Assembly (NCBI GenBank): GCA_021286765.1
Contig: JAJTBS010000006.1
Coordinates: 1 to 64,000 of the forward strand
Direction: 5' to 3'
DNA: 64,000 nucleotides
Source: Holophagaceae bacterium
GTDB taxonomy: Bacteria > Acidobacteriota > Holophagae > Holophagales > Holophagaceae
The position numbers and the translations under genes were made by a program. Positions 27,601 to 36,033 of this stretch are shown here, piece by piece. Under the pieces are notes generated by a model, which saw only the letters and a list, made by a program, of their open reading frames with translations, was not told the origin of the DNA and made no database searches. How positions within the stretch are numbered: position 1 is the first letter of the stretch; every line of letters starts with the position of its first letter.

Positions 27601-27814
27601 CCCGCTGCCAGCGGAGGGGCACGGCGTGCATCTCCACCAGGGAGCCGTCTGGAAGGAAGATCTGGGCCTTGGCGGGGGTCAGCCGCTCACGCCCCTGCAG
27701 CTCGCCGGGCAGGGTGCGCAGGGCGCGCACCCACTCCGCCGCGTCCACGGCCTCGGGCATGCAGAGCAGGAAGCCCCGATCCTGGGGCCGGTACTGGAGG
27801 AAGGGATTCAGCAT
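24683..27814 (-). CDS. SNF2-family DNA-dependent ATPase (bacterial HelZ/RapA-like)
   Basis: 1043 residues from ATG 27814; a longer start at 27883 would run into the divergent rpiB. The N-terminal half (to about 520) is the bacterial SNF2-associated region. The ATPase core has LADDMGLGKTIQVL (about 570), VVDEAQAIKN (about 666), LTGTPIENRLTELW and the C-lobe signature ATDRTYRIGQTKNVQVHKL. The C terminus is basic (KPVKRKAKEV). Such enzymes translocate on DNA and remodel protein-DNA contacts. It forms an operon with the SWIM gene. Confidence 0.93.
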   Translation of the reverse strand: MLNPFLQYRPQDRGFLLCMPEAVDAAEWVRALRTLPGELQGRERLTPAKAQIFLPDGSLVEMHAVPLRWQRAYPWLSSLALRPGNAGPTLRYWAMALRLLQSLVVRGAMLPQLDTRGNPWKARWGISLTSPSDRAALRQLAEAMPPAAVAFPENDIWAFTKTVALGELDAFDIEDDLAMPPAAEAVLTAFLEDGADFIMRFVSAGLRAGDDPRLGLIHRLRGHKRDRLPWDERIMVALSHQLPEFPTTGITERTLGEQLAQWSEGARPQWLRPSLRLEAPEVPTALQAVQDADRMAEEGWILRVGLETEAGADIGVAKLWEPSTEPEVLQARQVLLRGLARAVPFFPALERALSGQKPEDLVLRPTEAWGFLTRGAAQLKEAGFLVHIPEGLADFGGAKRLRAKVRLGARNVLDSAPLAQAGLEGSVSADWSLMLGDDALSVEDFAQIASLKHPLVAWKGKWVALDPETLKQISTVIQASRGAGFESMTKGEALAAALTGTARIPGVTEAIEVEVAGDFGAALEDLKILPDKPIVQPASFQGQLRPYQLRGLAWLEGLSRLGLGGILADDMGLGKTIQVLALLLHRQTERPEFGPATLLVCPTSLLGNWERELAKFAPSLPVFVHHGNNRDRLPSTFKPHTLVLTTYGVVRREEDTFANRPWGMVVVDEAQAIKNASSAQAKAIRKLRGAFRLALTGTPIENRLTELWAIMSAGLPGYLGSESHFKERFATPIEKYRDPDAANELRQRIGPFILRRLKSDKAIIQDLPEKHEMKVFTTLSREQAELYQYRVEKMDEELDAASSGIERRGRILALLTHLKQICNHPSQFLKAQGPYRGRSGKLDRLTEMLEEVVEAGERALVFTQFKEMGDRLQVHLQEALGFEPPFLHGGTTREGRDELVRNFQEDPQSSPVLLLSLKAGGVGLNLTAATHVFHFDRWWNPAVEDQATDRTYRIGQTKNVQVHKLVTIGTLEEKIDALLESKRDLADRVVGTGEGWLTELDDDALRRLVALDPDAELMDADEGAVEEAATPKPVKRKAKEVAP

Positions 27815-27838
27815 GGGAAGCCGGCCGCCCCTTGGCGG

Positions 27839-27844
27839 TAGGAT
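27839..27844 (+). promoter_or_regulatory. -10-like element TAGGAT before rpiB
   Basis: GGCGGTAGGATGC lies 20 bases before the rpiB ATG, in the 50-base divergent gap with the SNF2 gene. A GGGGGATGG site precedes the ATG. Confidence 0.3.
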
Positions 27845-27864
27845 GCAAGGCGGGGGGATGGACG

Positions 27865-28299
27865 ATGAAGCTCGGATTCGCAAGCGATCATGCGGGGTTC
27901 GACCTGAAGGAGCGCCTCAAGGCCTGGGCCATGGGGCAGGGGCACGAGGTGGTGGATTTCGGCACGGATGGGATGGCCTCGGTGGATTACCCGGATTTCG
28001 CGCACCGGGCGGCGGAGGGCAGGGATCAGTGGGAGCGCCTGGTGCTGGTCTGCGGATCTGGCATCGGCATTAGCATTGCGGCCAACCGCCATGCCGGCAT
28101 CCGCTGCGCGCTGGTGACCTCCCCCGAGCACGCAGCACTGGCTCGACAGCACAATGACGCAAACGCCATCGCTTTCGGCCAGCGGCTGACGGATCCGCTC
28201 AAGGCAGAATCCTACCTCAAAACCTTCTTGGAAACACCTTTTGAGGGGGGCCGTCACCAGGGGCGGGTGGACAAGATCGAGTGGAAGGGCTGCTGCTGA
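27865..28299 (+). CDS. rpiB: Ribose 5-phosphate isomerase B
   Basis: Interconverts ribose 5-phosphate and ribulose 5-phosphate. The 144-residue protein has [13 protein letters not shown] at the start, the active-site Cys63 in [14 protein letters not shown], and His96 in [13 protein letters not shown]. The ATG at 27865 gives the usual [11 protein letters not shown] start; an in-frame start at 27832 is less likely. The stop overlaps rph by one base. The last part ([10 protein letters not shown]) is typical of the family. Confidence 0.95.
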   Translation: MKLGFASDHAGFDLKERLKAWAMGQGHEVVDFGTDGMASVDYPDFAHRAAEGRDQWERLVLVCGSGIGISIAANRHAGIRCALVTSPEHAALARQHNDANAIAFGQRLTDPLKAESYLKTFLETPFEGGRHQGRVDKIEWKGCC

Positions 28300-29015
28300 T
28301 GCGCCAAACCGAGGAACTGCGCGTTCTTGGCCTGGAGAAAGGCGTGCAGCTTCACGCCGCCGGCTCCTGTCTGGTGAAGCTCGGCCGCACCCATGTGCTG
28401 TGCGCCGCCAGCCTGGAGGAACGGGTCCCAGGCTGGATGAAGGGCAAGGGCACGGGCTGGCTCACGGCTGAATACGGCATGCTGCCTGCCGCCACGAACA
28501 CCCGCTCCGACCGCGAGGCCGCCCGCGGCAAGCAGCAGGGCCGCACGGTGGAAATCCAGCGGCTCATCGGCCGGAGCCTGCGGCAGGCCGTGGATCTGTC
28601 CGCCCTGGGCGAACGCACGCTGACAGTGGATTGCGATGTGCTCAATGCGGATGGCGGCACCCGCTGCGCGGCCATCACCGGCGCCTGGGTGGCCGTGGCG
28701 CTGGCGCTGCGCGCTCAGGGGCTCGGGTCAGCCCTGGTCCGCCAGGTCGCCGCCGTGAGTGTGGGCATCGTGGAATCCGGGGAGGGGCGCCGGGGCCTGG
28801 TGCTTGACCTGGAGTACGCGGAGGACCACCAGGCCGCCGTGGACTGCAACCTGGTGGCGGCCCGCCCCACCCTGGGCGGGGAGCTTGAGCTGGTGGAGTT
28901 CCAGGGCACCGGCGAGGGCCGGGCCTTCAGCCGGGCCGAAGCAGCCGGATTGCTCGATCTGGGCTTGGCCGGTTGCGCGGCGCTCATGGATGCCCAGGAG
29001 GCGGCCCTCGGATGA
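28299..29015 (+). CDS. rph: Ribonuclease PH, shortened N terminus
   Basis: Phosphorolytic 3'-exonuclease that trims tRNA precursors. The 238-residue protein contains [57 protein letters not shown] (phosphate-binding Arg in GGTR) and [16 protein letters not shown]. The family normally begins with an RxDGRxxxxLR motif. Here the protein starts [15 protein letters not shown], so the DGR is missing and the N terminus is some residues short. The upstream frame offers only six more codons with no DGR. The start overlaps the rpiB stop (TGATG). Confidence 0.92.
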   Translation: MRQTEELRVLGLEKGVQLHAAGSCLVKLGRTHVLCAASLEERVPGWMKGKGTGWLTAEYGMLPAATNTRSDREAARGKQQGRTVEIQRLIGRSLRQAVDLSALGERTLTVDCDVLNADGGTRCAAITGAWVAVALALRAQGLGSALVRQVAAVSVGIVESGEGRRGLVLDLEYAEDHQAAVDCNLVAARPTLGGELELVEFQGTGEGRAFSRAEAAGLLDLGLAGCAALMDAQEAALG

Positions 29016-31747
29016 AGCCCATCCTGCTGGCACTCGGGTTTTCCGCCCTGCTGGCGGGCCAGACCCAGGCGCCGCCCGGCCTTCCCCCGTCAGGGGCGCC
29101 CCGCCGCATCGAGGTGGAGGTCCAGCCTGCGGACATGGTGTTCCGTTTCACCCCCCGGGTGACCATTCCCGGCATGCCCCGCGTGGCGGTCGCCCTCAGC
29201 GGCGGCGGGGCCCGGGGGCTGGCCCATATCGGCGTCCTCCAGCGCTTCGAGGAGGTCGGCTTCCCCCTGGACAGCGTCACCGGCACCAGCGCCGGCGCCC
29301 TGGTGGGCTCCCTCTACGCCAGCGGCTTCTCGGCCAAGGAGATCGAGGACCTCTTCAACCGGCTGGACTTGACCCGCGCCTTTCTGGAGCCGCTCTGGCG
29401 CAACCCCGGCGAGACCCTGGGAGAGCAGGAGGAGCGGAGCGACACCTTTCTCTCCATCGAGCGGAACCACGGGCGGCTCTCCCTGGCCCAGGGCCTGCGC
29501 AGCGGCGTCGAGGTCCAGCACACGCTCCAGGCCCTGCTGGCCCGGGGAGCCTACTTCTCCGGGGGCGACTTCGACCGGCTCCAGCGTCCCCTCCGCGTCC
29601 TGGCCACCAATCTGGAGACGGGGCAGGGACGGGTCTTCGGGCGGGGCGACCTGGTGGAGGCCGTGCGGGCTTCCATGTCCATCCCCGGCGGCTTCCGTCC
29701 CGTGGTCATCGAAGGGCAGCAGTACGTGGATGGCGCCCTGGTGGAGAACATCCCCGTCAGCACGGCCAAGGAGGCCTTCCATCCCGACCTGGTCATCGCC
29801 GTGGACACCAGCTCCCCCCTGGAGCACCGCCCCGCCACGAGCATCCTCTCCGTGGCGGCCCGCAGCCTGGACCTGGTCGTGGAGCGGCGCCAGTGGGAAA
29901 GCCGCGCCGCCGCAGATTTCGTGATCCGGCCCGACATCCAGGGCGTGAACTTCCTGGAGTACGGCACCGACGGGGCCAAGCTGGTGCGCCAGGGCCGCGA
30001 GGGCTTCGATGCCCGGCGGGAAGCCCTGCGGGAGCTGATGCGCAGCCGCCTGAGCCAGGAGCGCCTCGACGTGACGGACGTGACCTTCGAGTGCCCCGGT
30101 GGGCTCAGCCCCGCCTTGGCCGGGCTTCTGGCCACCACCCTAAGGCCGGGGGCCGACGGCATCCTGCTGCAGGATGCCCAGATCCTGCTCCAGCAGGTCC
30201 TCGTCCACGGGCTGGCGAGGGAAGCCTGGGCCACGGTGGACCCGGGCCGAGTCCTCACCATCCACCTGCGGCCCTTTCCGGCGATCCGCTCGGTGGAGGT
30301 GCAGGCCCCCGAGGGCTGGCGGGCCGCCATCCAGGGCGCCGTGGCGGCCACGATCAAGGTGGGGGAGCCCTTCAATCCCCAGGTGTTCGGCCGGATGATG
30401 GGGCACCTGGTCTACCGCTTCCTCATGGAGGGCGGGCCCCTGGTGGATGCGCGGGGGTCGATGTTCGAGCCCCAGACGGGGCACCTCCTCATCAGCGTCG
30501 ACGAGCCCTTCATCACCAGGGTCGAGGCCCGCTCGGCCGCCGGCATCCCAGTCACGGAGCCCCACCTCCTGCGGCTGCTGGGCGAGCTGAAGGGACGGCC
30601 CTTCCGGCCTGGAGACCTGCAGAAGCGCGTGGCGCTGGCGGAGCACAGGCTCCACTTGGCCGAGCTGCGCTACCAGCTGCGGCCGGATGGCGAGGGGGGC
30701 ACGGCCATCACCCTCATTCCCGTGCCCCAGCAGCGTGAGCGCCTCGATCTCTCCCTGGGGTACGAGACCACCCTGGGGGGCCAGGTGGGCCTAGCCTACC
30801 GGGCCGTGGACCTCGGCTTCCGGGGCACGGAGCTGCAGCTGGGCGCTGCGCGGAACCGGCTGCAGGAGCGGGCGACCCTCACGGTCGGGAGCCCCTTCGG
30901 ATTCTCGCCCGGCACGGGTGTCGAGCTGGTGGCGGACTACTGGCAGCAGCGGCTGGCGATTCCCCTGATGTGGGTGGCGCCCGAGCTGCCCGGCGATGGC
31001 CTGGATGCCCGCATCAGCGCCTCCGACCTGATGCTGCGGACCTTCTTCCGCTTCAGCAACCTGGGCACGGGCAAGGTGAGCCTCGACCTCGGGCGCCGGA
31101 ACGCCGCGTTCCGGGAGGATGGCCTGCGCCGCACCCAGAGCCAGGACGCGGCTTTCCTCTCCGCGGAGTGGGACAACTTCGACCGCCACACCATGCCGCG
31201 GGAGGGCCTCCTGCTGCGGGCGCGGTTCGGCCTGGGGCATGCCCGCGCAGGCCAGCTGACCGGGGCGACCTTCCAGCAGAGCTACTTCCGGGCCCGGGGC
31301 CTCACCTCCCTCGATGAGCACCTCGGCCTCGACCTCGACACCGAGTGGGGCCAGGGGCGGCGCCTGCCTCTGGATCGCTGGTGGGTGCTGGGGGGCCCCT
31401 CCTTTGTCATTGGCTCGCGCTCCCTGGGTTTCATGGCGCCCAACTTCGCGGCGGTGCGCTTCGGCGTGCCCCTGCGGCTCTACATGGGCCTGGGCCTCAC
31501 GGTGGAGCTGACACCCCGCTACGACCTGGCCTGGGTGGCCCAGGAGGCCCCCGACCTGCTCAGGTCCGAGGGGGACTTCCGGGCCCAGGGCACGGGGCTG
31601 ATGCTGCGCACGACCTTGTCCAACTTTTACGTGGAGCTGTCCTATGGCTTCCTGAAGGTGCGCAGCCCCCAGGACGGCGGCCGCGCCGTGGGCAGCTTCA
31701 ATGTGCTGATCGGCACCCAGCCCTTCGACCTCTGGAAGCGGCATTGA
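29012..31747 (+). CDS. Patatin-like phospholipase fused to POTRA and outer-membrane barrel (PlpD/type Vd-like)
   Basis: 911 residues with a signal peptide (about 1-18). The patatin domain (about 55-350) has the oxyanion motif [13 protein letters not shown], the nucleophile Ser93 in GTSAGA and the Asp240 partner in [16 protein letters not shown]-like region follows (about 430-590), then a C-terminal Omp85-type barrel (about 600-911) with [14 protein letters not shown] and [17 protein letters not shown]. This is the layout of PlpD-type self-secreting lipases. The ATG overlaps the rph stop by four bases. No own promoter is evident. Confidence 0.9.
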   Translation: MKPILLALGFSALLAGQTQAPPGLPPSGAPRRIEVEVQPADMVFRFTPRVTIPGMPRVAVALSGGGARGLAHIGVLQRFEEVGFPLDSVTGTSAGALVGSLYASGFSAKEIEDLFNRLDLTRAFLEPLWRNPGETLGEQEERSDTFLSIERNHGRLSLAQGLRSGVEVQHTLQALLARGAYFSGGDFDRLQRPLRVLATNLETGQGRVFGRGDLVEAVRASMSIPGGFRPVVIEGQQYVDGALVENIPVSTAKEAFHPDLVIAVDTSSPLEHRPATSILSVAARSLDLVVERRQWESRAAADFVIRPDIQGVNFLEYGTDGAKLVRQGREGFDARREALRELMRSRLSQERLDVTDVTFECPGGLSPALAGLLATTLRPGADGILLQDAQILLQQVLVHGLAREAWATVDPGRVLTIHLRPFPAIRSVEVQAPEGWRAAIQGAVAATIKVGEPFNPQVFGRMMGHLVYRFLMEGGPLVDARGSMFEPQTGHLLISVDEPFITRVEARSAAGIPVTEPHLLRLLGELKGRPFRPGDLQKRVALAEHRLHLAELRYQLRPDGEGGTAITLIPVPQQRERLDLSLGYETTLGGQVGLAYRAVDLGFRGTELQLGAARNRLQERATLTVGSPFGFSPGTGVELVADYWQQRLAIPLMWVAPELPGDGLDARISASDLMLRTFFRFSNLGTGKVSLDLGRRNAAFREDGLRRTQSQDAAFLSAEWDNFDRHTMPREGLLLRARFGLGHARAGQLTGATFQQSYFRARGLTSLDEHLGLDLDTEWGQGRRLPLDRWWVLGGPSFVIGSRSLGFMAPNFAAVRFGVPLRLYMGLGLTVELTPRYDLAWVAQEAPDLLRSEGDFRAQGTGLMLRTTLSNFYVELSYGFLKVRSPQDGGRAVGSFNVLIGTQPFDLWKRH

Positions 31748-31752
31748 TGCTG

Positions 31753-31788
31753 TCCGGGGGGTTCCCCGCTGCGCGGACACCCCCCGGA
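31753..31788 (+). terminator. GC-rich hairpin after the patatin gene
   Basis: TCCGGGGGG (31753-31761) pairs perfectly with CCCCCCGGA (31780-31788). Inside the loop CCGC and GCGG can also pair. It starts five bases after the stop codon. There is no U-tract, so it may be a pause or 3'-end stabilising structure rather than a complete intrinsic terminator. The rest of the 205-base gap to gcvPA holds a TACCCT -10-like element (31910-31915) and another hairpin. Confidence 0.45.
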
Positions 31789-31916
31789 GCCCCCCGCGCC
31801 TCGACCCGGTCGGTTCCATTCCCCGCGGCCTGCGCCTCCGGGCGATGAGCGGTCTGTGGTGGTAGGGTCTGTGACCCGATCCACACGGGCCTGGCCCGGG
31901 GCCGCCTGATACCCTG

Positions 31917-31938
31917 GAGCGTTGGCATTTCAACGCTC
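31917..31938 (+). promoter_or_regulatory. Perfect hairpin just upstream of gcvPA
   Basis: GAGCGTTG (31917-31924) and CAACGCTC (31931-31938) form an 8-base stem with a GCATTT loop, followed by TTTGCGAGG and the gcvPA ATG at 31953. It could be an operator, an mRNA 5' stem or a weak terminator of upstream transcription. No glycine-riboswitch core is recognisable around it. Confidence 0.4.
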
Positions 31939-31952
31939 TTTGCGAGGCCGCC

Positions 31953-33305
31953 ATGCGCTACCTGCCCTCTTCCCCTGTCGAGGATCGAGCCCTCCTGGAC
32001 ACCATCGGCGTTCCGAACGCGGAGGCGCTCCTGGTGGGCATCCCCAAGCCGCTGCGGCTGGCGCGGGAACTGGACCTGCCCACCCAGGGTTCGGAGCAGG
32101 AGGTGGCCTGGCAGATGATGGGCCTGGCCAACAAGAACATGCGGTTCTGCGCCCAGTTCCTGGGGGCCGGGGCCTACGACCACTTCGTGCCCTCGGCCAT
32201 CGACGCGATGATCAGCCGCCAGGAGTGGTTCACGGCCTATACGCCCTATCAGCCCGAGATCAGCCAAGGCACGCTCCAACACATCTTCGAGTACCAGACC
32301 CTCATCTGCGACCTGACCGGCCTGGAAGTGACCAACGCCAGCCTCTACGATGGCGGCACGGCCTGCGTCGAAGCGGCCCTGATGGCTGTCCGCGTGGCCA
32401 AGAAGCGCAACACGGTGCTCATCAGCCGCGGCCTGCACCCCATGTACCGCGATGTGCTCAAGACCAACTTCGATCCGCATGAGGACCTGCACCTGGTGGA
32501 GGTCGGCCTGAAGGACGGCGTGACCGACCTGGCGGACCTGCAGGCCAAGCTCAACGGCGATGTGGCTGCCGTGATGGTGGGCTACCCGAACTTCCTGGGC
32601 GTGGCGGAGGACCTCACGGCCCTGGCCGAGCCCGTCCACGCGGCCGGCGCCCTGCTCATCAGCGTCACGCAGGAGGCCTTCGCCTTCGGCTGGTTCGAGG
32701 CCCCCGGCAAGGTGGGCGCGGACATGGCCTGCGGCGAGGCTATGAGCCTGGGCAACAAGCCCAACTTCGGTGGCCCTTTCCTGGGCTTCCTGGCCGTGAA
32801 GGACGCCCACAAGCGGGAAATCCCCGGTCGCGTGGTGGGCCAGACCAAGGATCTCAACGGCGAGACCGGCTACGTGCTGACCCTCACCGCTCGCGAGCAG
32901 CACATCCGCCGCGACAAGGCCACCAGCAACATCTGCTCGAACCAGGGCCTCGTCGCCCTGCGCGCCAACATTTTCATGCAGCTGGCGGGCCCCGGGGGCC
33001 TGCGCGGCCTCGCCGAGCAGAATGCCGCCAAGGCCCAGTACCTGCGCCAGCGCCTGCTGGAGCTGCCGGACATGGAGGCCGTGGGCGACCAGCCCTTCCT
33101 CAATGAGTTCGTGCTGCGCTACACCGGCGACTACGCGGCGCTGCAGGAGGCCTGTCTGAAGGAGAGCCTGCTGCCGGGCCTGGATCTGGGCCGCTTCTAT
33201 CCCGAGTACGCGGGCTGCATCCTCTGGTGCGCCACGGAACTCCACACCCGCCAGATGATCGAGAGCCTCGTCGAGATCCTGGCCCGCGTCCCCGCCACCG
33301 TGTAA
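31953..33305 (+). CDS. gcvPA: Glycine dehydrogenase (decarboxylating) subunit 1
   Basis: N-terminal half of the split P-protein of the glycine cleavage system, working as a heterotetramer with GcvPB. The 450-residue protein shows MRYLPSSPVEDRALLDTIGV, QEWFTAYTPYQPEISQGTL, LYDGGTACVEAALMAVR and NKPNFGGPFLGFLAVK, all typical. The PLP-binding lysine is in the partner subunit. gcvPB follows after ten bases with AAGGAG. gcvT and gcvH are not in the window. Confidence 0.97.
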   Translation: MRYLPSSPVEDRALLDTIGVPNAEALLVGIPKPLRLARELDLPTQGSEQEVAWQMMGLANKNMRFCAQFLGAGAYDHFVPSAIDAMISRQEWFTAYTPYQPEISQGTLQHIFEYQTLICDLTGLEVTNASLYDGGTACVEAALMAVRVAKKRNTVLISRGLHPMYRDVLKTNFDPHEDLHLVEVGLKDGVTDLADLQAKLNGDVAAVMVGYPNFLGVAEDLTALAEPVHAAGALLISVTQEAFAFGWFEAPGKVGADMACGEAMSLGNKPNFGGPFLGFLAVKDAHKREIPGRVVGQTKDLNGETGYVLTLTAREQHIRRDKATSNICSNQGLVALRANIFMQLAGPGGLRGLAEQNAAKAQYLRQRLLELPDMEAVGDQPFLNEFVLRYTGDYAALQEACLKESLLPGLDLGRFYPEYAGCILWCATELHTRQMIESLVEILARVPATV

Positions 33306-33315
33306 GGAGAGCGAC

Positions 33316-34845
33316 ATGTTCCTTCGTCAGCGCGAACCCCTCTCCTTCGAACGCTCCGTCCCCGGCAAGCGGGGCATGGACCTGCCCAAACTCGACGTGC
33401 CCGAAGCCAAGGACACCCGCCCCGCCCACCTCAAGCGCAGCGGCTTCGACGCCCTGCCTGAGCTGACCGAAGTGGAGGTCATCCGCCACTTCACCCGCCT
33501 CTCCAAGTGGAACTACGGCGTGGACGACGGCATGTATCCGCTGGGCTCCTGCACCATGAAGCACAACCCCCGGCTCAACGAGAAGGTCGCCGGCCTGCCC
33601 GGGTTCACGGACAGCCATCCCATGGCACCGGATGCCCTCGTCCAGGGCAACCTGGAGATGCTCTACACCCTGCAGGAGTGGCTCAAGGAGATCACGGGCC
33701 TGCCGGGCGTCACCCTGCAGCCCAGCGCCGGCGCCGCGGGCGAGCTCACGGGCGTCATGCTCATCCGCGCCTACCACCTGAGCCATGGCCGCAAGCGCCG
33801 GGTCATCCTCATCCCCGACAGCGGTCACGGCACCAACCCCGCCACCGCCGCCATGGCGGGCTACGAAGTGGTGGAGCTGCCTTCGCGACCCGATGGCACC
33901 ATCAGCTTCGAGGACGTGACCGATCCCGTGAACGGCAAGGTCCGCAAGGGCCTGCAGACGCTTGTCAGCGAACTCGGTACCGAGATTGCCGGCGCCATGA
34001 TCACCAACCCGAACACCGTGGGCGTCTTCGAGTACCGCTTCAAGGAGATCAGCGACCTGCTGCACAGCGTGGACGCCCTGGTCTACATGGACGGCGCCAA
34101 TATGAATGCGCTGGTCGGCGTGGCGCGCCCCGGCGACTTCGGCGTAGACGTCATGCACCTGAACCTGCACAAGACCATGTCCACGCCCCACGGCGGTGGT
34201 GGTCCGGGCGCCGGACCCGTCTGCTGCGGCGCCAACCTCATGCCCTTCCTGCCGGTGCCGGTGGTGGTGCGCGACACCGTGAAGGTGGGCGAAGGCGAGG
34301 TGCCCCGGCACAGCTACCGCATGGACTGGAACCGGCCCCAGAGCATCGGCAAGGTCCACACTTTCTACGGCAACTTCGGGATCCTCGTGCGGGCGCTCAC
34401 CTACTGCCTGAGCCACGGCTCCGACGGCCTGAAGGAAGCCACGCTCCGCGCCATCGTCAACGCCAACTACATCCGCGCCCGCCTGAAGGACGCCTACGCC
34501 CTGCACATCGACTCCCCCAGCCTGCATGAAGTGGTCTTCAGCGACACGCTGCAGGCCCAGCATGACGTCCATACCCTGGACATCGCCAAGCGCCTCATCG
34601 ACCACGGCTACCACCCGCCCACGATCTACTTCCCGCTGATCGTGCCCGGGGCGCTGATGATCGAACCCACCGAAAGCGAGGGCAAGGACGAGCTGGACGC
34701 CTTCTGCGACACCATGCTCGCCATCGCCAAAGAGGCGGAGGAGAACCCCGACGCCCTGCACCAGGCGCCCATGCTCGCGCCCCTGCGCCGCCTGGACGAG
34801 ACCACCGCCGCCCGCAAGCCCGTGCTGCGCTGGACCCGGGCCTAG
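33316..34845 (+). CDS. gcvPB: Glycine dehydrogenase (decarboxylating) subunit 2
   Basis: C-terminal half of the split P-protein, which decarboxylates glycine and passes the aminomethyl group to lipoyl-GcvH. It has 509 residues. The PLP Schiff-base lysine is Lys286 in LNLHKTMSTPHGGGGPG. Other landmarks are PLGSCTMKHNPRLNEKVA, LQPSAGAAGELTGVMLIRAY and DSGHGTNPATAAMAGY. The gene ends shortly before a strong bidirectional terminator. Confidence 0.97.
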   Translation: MFLRQREPLSFERSVPGKRGMDLPKLDVPEAKDTRPAHLKRSGFDALPELTEVEVIRHFTRLSKWNYGVDDGMYPLGSCTMKHNPRLNEKVAGLPGFTDSHPMAPDALVQGNLEMLYTLQEWLKEITGLPGVTLQPSAGAAGELTGVMLIRAYHLSHGRKRRVILIPDSGHGTNPATAAMAGYEVVELPSRPDGTISFEDVTDPVNGKVRKGLQTLVSELGTEIAGAMITNPNTVGVFEYRFKEISDLLHSVDALVYMDGANMNALVGVARPGDFGVDVMHLNLHKTMSTPHGGGGPGAGPVCCGANLMPFLPVPVVVRDTVKVGEGEVPRHSYRMDWNRPQSIGKVHTFYGNFGILVRALTYCLSHGSDGLKEATLRAIVNANYIRARLKDAYALHIDSPSLHEVVFSDTLQAQHDVHTLDIAKRLIDHGYHPPTIYFPLIVPGALMIEPTESEGKDELDAFCDTMLAIAKEAEENPDALHQAPMLAPLRRLDETTAARKPVLRWTRA

Positions 34846-34859
34846 TCCCTTCCCGATCC

Positions 34860-34891
34860 AAAAATCGCGGGCCATCTGGCCCGCGATTTTT
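34860..34891. terminator. Bidirectional intrinsic terminator between gcvPB and modC
   Basis: A perfect 14-base stem (AAAAATCGCGGGCC at 34860-34873 and its complement at 34878-34891) with a four-base ATCT loop. A-tract and T-tract flank the GC core, so it can stop transcription from both gcvPB and the convergent modABC operon. Confidence 0.93.
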
Positions 34892-34920
34892 GTCGGCCTC
34901 CGCCTGCAACGGAGCCGGAA

Positions 34921-36033
34921 TCAGTCATGTGGAATAAGGTGAACGGCGGCGGCCTTGAGGACGGCGCAGACTCCATCGCCTTCTGAAAGCCCCAGGTCCG
35001 CGCAGGCCTGGCGGGTGACAAGGCTCTCCAGCGGAAAGCCGCAGTCGAGGCTGAGGCGGACCAGGGAACCTTCCGGATTCAGCGCGGTGATGCGGGCGGG
35101 CAGGCGGTTGCGGGCCGTGGATCCGGAGCCGGGTGTGCTGCCGCGCTCCACCGCCACGTCCTCGCCGCGGATGCAGATGAAGACTTCCCAGCCGAGGCCG
35201 CCCGGATCGGCCGCGAAGATCCGAGCCGAGCCCACCGAGAGGGTGGCCATGCCCCCCACGATGGATTCGATCCGGCCGCGCACCACGGTCTCCACGCCCA
35301 GGATCGTGGCGACGGCAGGATCCGTGGGTCGGTCGAAGACCTGCTGGATGTCGCCGCACTGGCAGACGCGGCCCTGATCCATCACCACCAGGCGGTCGCC
35401 CAGCTGGAGCGCCTCGGCGCGGTCATGGGTCACCAGCACGGTGGGAATGTCGAGGGTGCGGAGCAGGCTACGCAGTTCCTTGCGCAGCCGCACCTGGGAA
35501 GGCCGGTCCAGCGCCGACAGGGGCTCATCAAGGAGGAGCAGGGCTGGCTTCCGGGCCAGGGCCCGGCCCAGGGCCACCCGCTGCTGCTGGCCGCCGGAGA
35601 GCTCGCCGGGGTGGCGGGCTTCCAGGTCCCGGAGGTCCAGCAGGGCCAGGAGCTCGTCCACCCGGGCGCGCCGCTCGCGGGCACTCAGGGAGGCCAGCCC
35701 GTAGCCGAGGTTCGCGGACACGCTGAGGTGGGGGAAGAGGCTGTAGGCCTGCGGCAGAAAGCCCAGGTTGCGGGCCTGGGGCGGGCAGTGCAGGCCCCTG
35801 GCGGCGTCGGACCAGGTGGCGCCGCCGAAGCGGATGCTGCCGCGATCCGCCCGCTCCAGTCCGGCCAGGAGGCGCAGGGCCGTGGTCTTGCCCGAGCCCG
35901 AGGGGCCGAACAGCACCGTCACGGAGAACCCCGGTTCTGGGATGTCGAAGCGGGCCTCCACGGTGGGGCCACCCCGATAGCGGCGTTCGGCGTCCGCCAG
36001 CAGCTGGGGGCTGGGGGTCAGATGAGCGTCCAC
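34921..36033 (-). CDS. modC: Molybdate ABC transporter ATP-binding protein
   Basis: 370 residues. The ATPase has Walker A GPSGSGKT (43-50), signature LSGGQ (145-149), Walker B LLLLDE (to Glu170) and the switch VTHDRAEA. The C-terminal part (about 240-370) contains TOBE-like beta domains that bind oxyanions in ModC. The order modA-modB-modC and a 16-base overlap with modB support the assignment. Tungstate cannot be excluded as substrate. Confidence 0.92.
   Translation of the reverse strand: MDAHLTPSPQLLADAERRYRGGPTVEARFDIPEPGFSVTVLFGPSGSGKTTALRLLAGLERADRGSIRFGGATWSDAARGLHCPPQARNLGFLPQAYSLFPHLSVSANLGYGLASLSARERRARVDELLALLDLRDLEARHPGELSGGQQQRVALGRALARKPALLLLDEPLSALDRPSQVRLRKELRSLLRTLDIPTVLVTHDRAEALQLGDRLVVMDQGRVCQCGDIQQVFDRPTDPAVATILGVETVVRGRIESIVGGMATLSVGSARIFAADPGGLGWEVFICIRGEDVAVERGSTPGSGSTARNRLPARITALNPEGSLVRLSLDCGFPLESLVTRQACADLGLSEGDGVCAVLKAAAVHLIPHD

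Noticed and set aside
23308..27814. Phage-defence island based on the SNF2 ATPase
   Set aside because: No methyltransferase, phospholipase, nuclease or other defence partner is linked. SNF2-SWIM pairs are widespread outside defence islands.
24926..27841. Open frame of 971 codons on the plus strand across the SNF2 gene
   Set aside because: Shadow of the SNF2 gene; the product is repetitive Gly/Gln/Leu/His without domains.
31748..31952. Glycine riboswitch upstream of gcvPA
   Set aside because: Searched by eye for the conserved aptamer core and found nothing resembling it; only hairpins are present.
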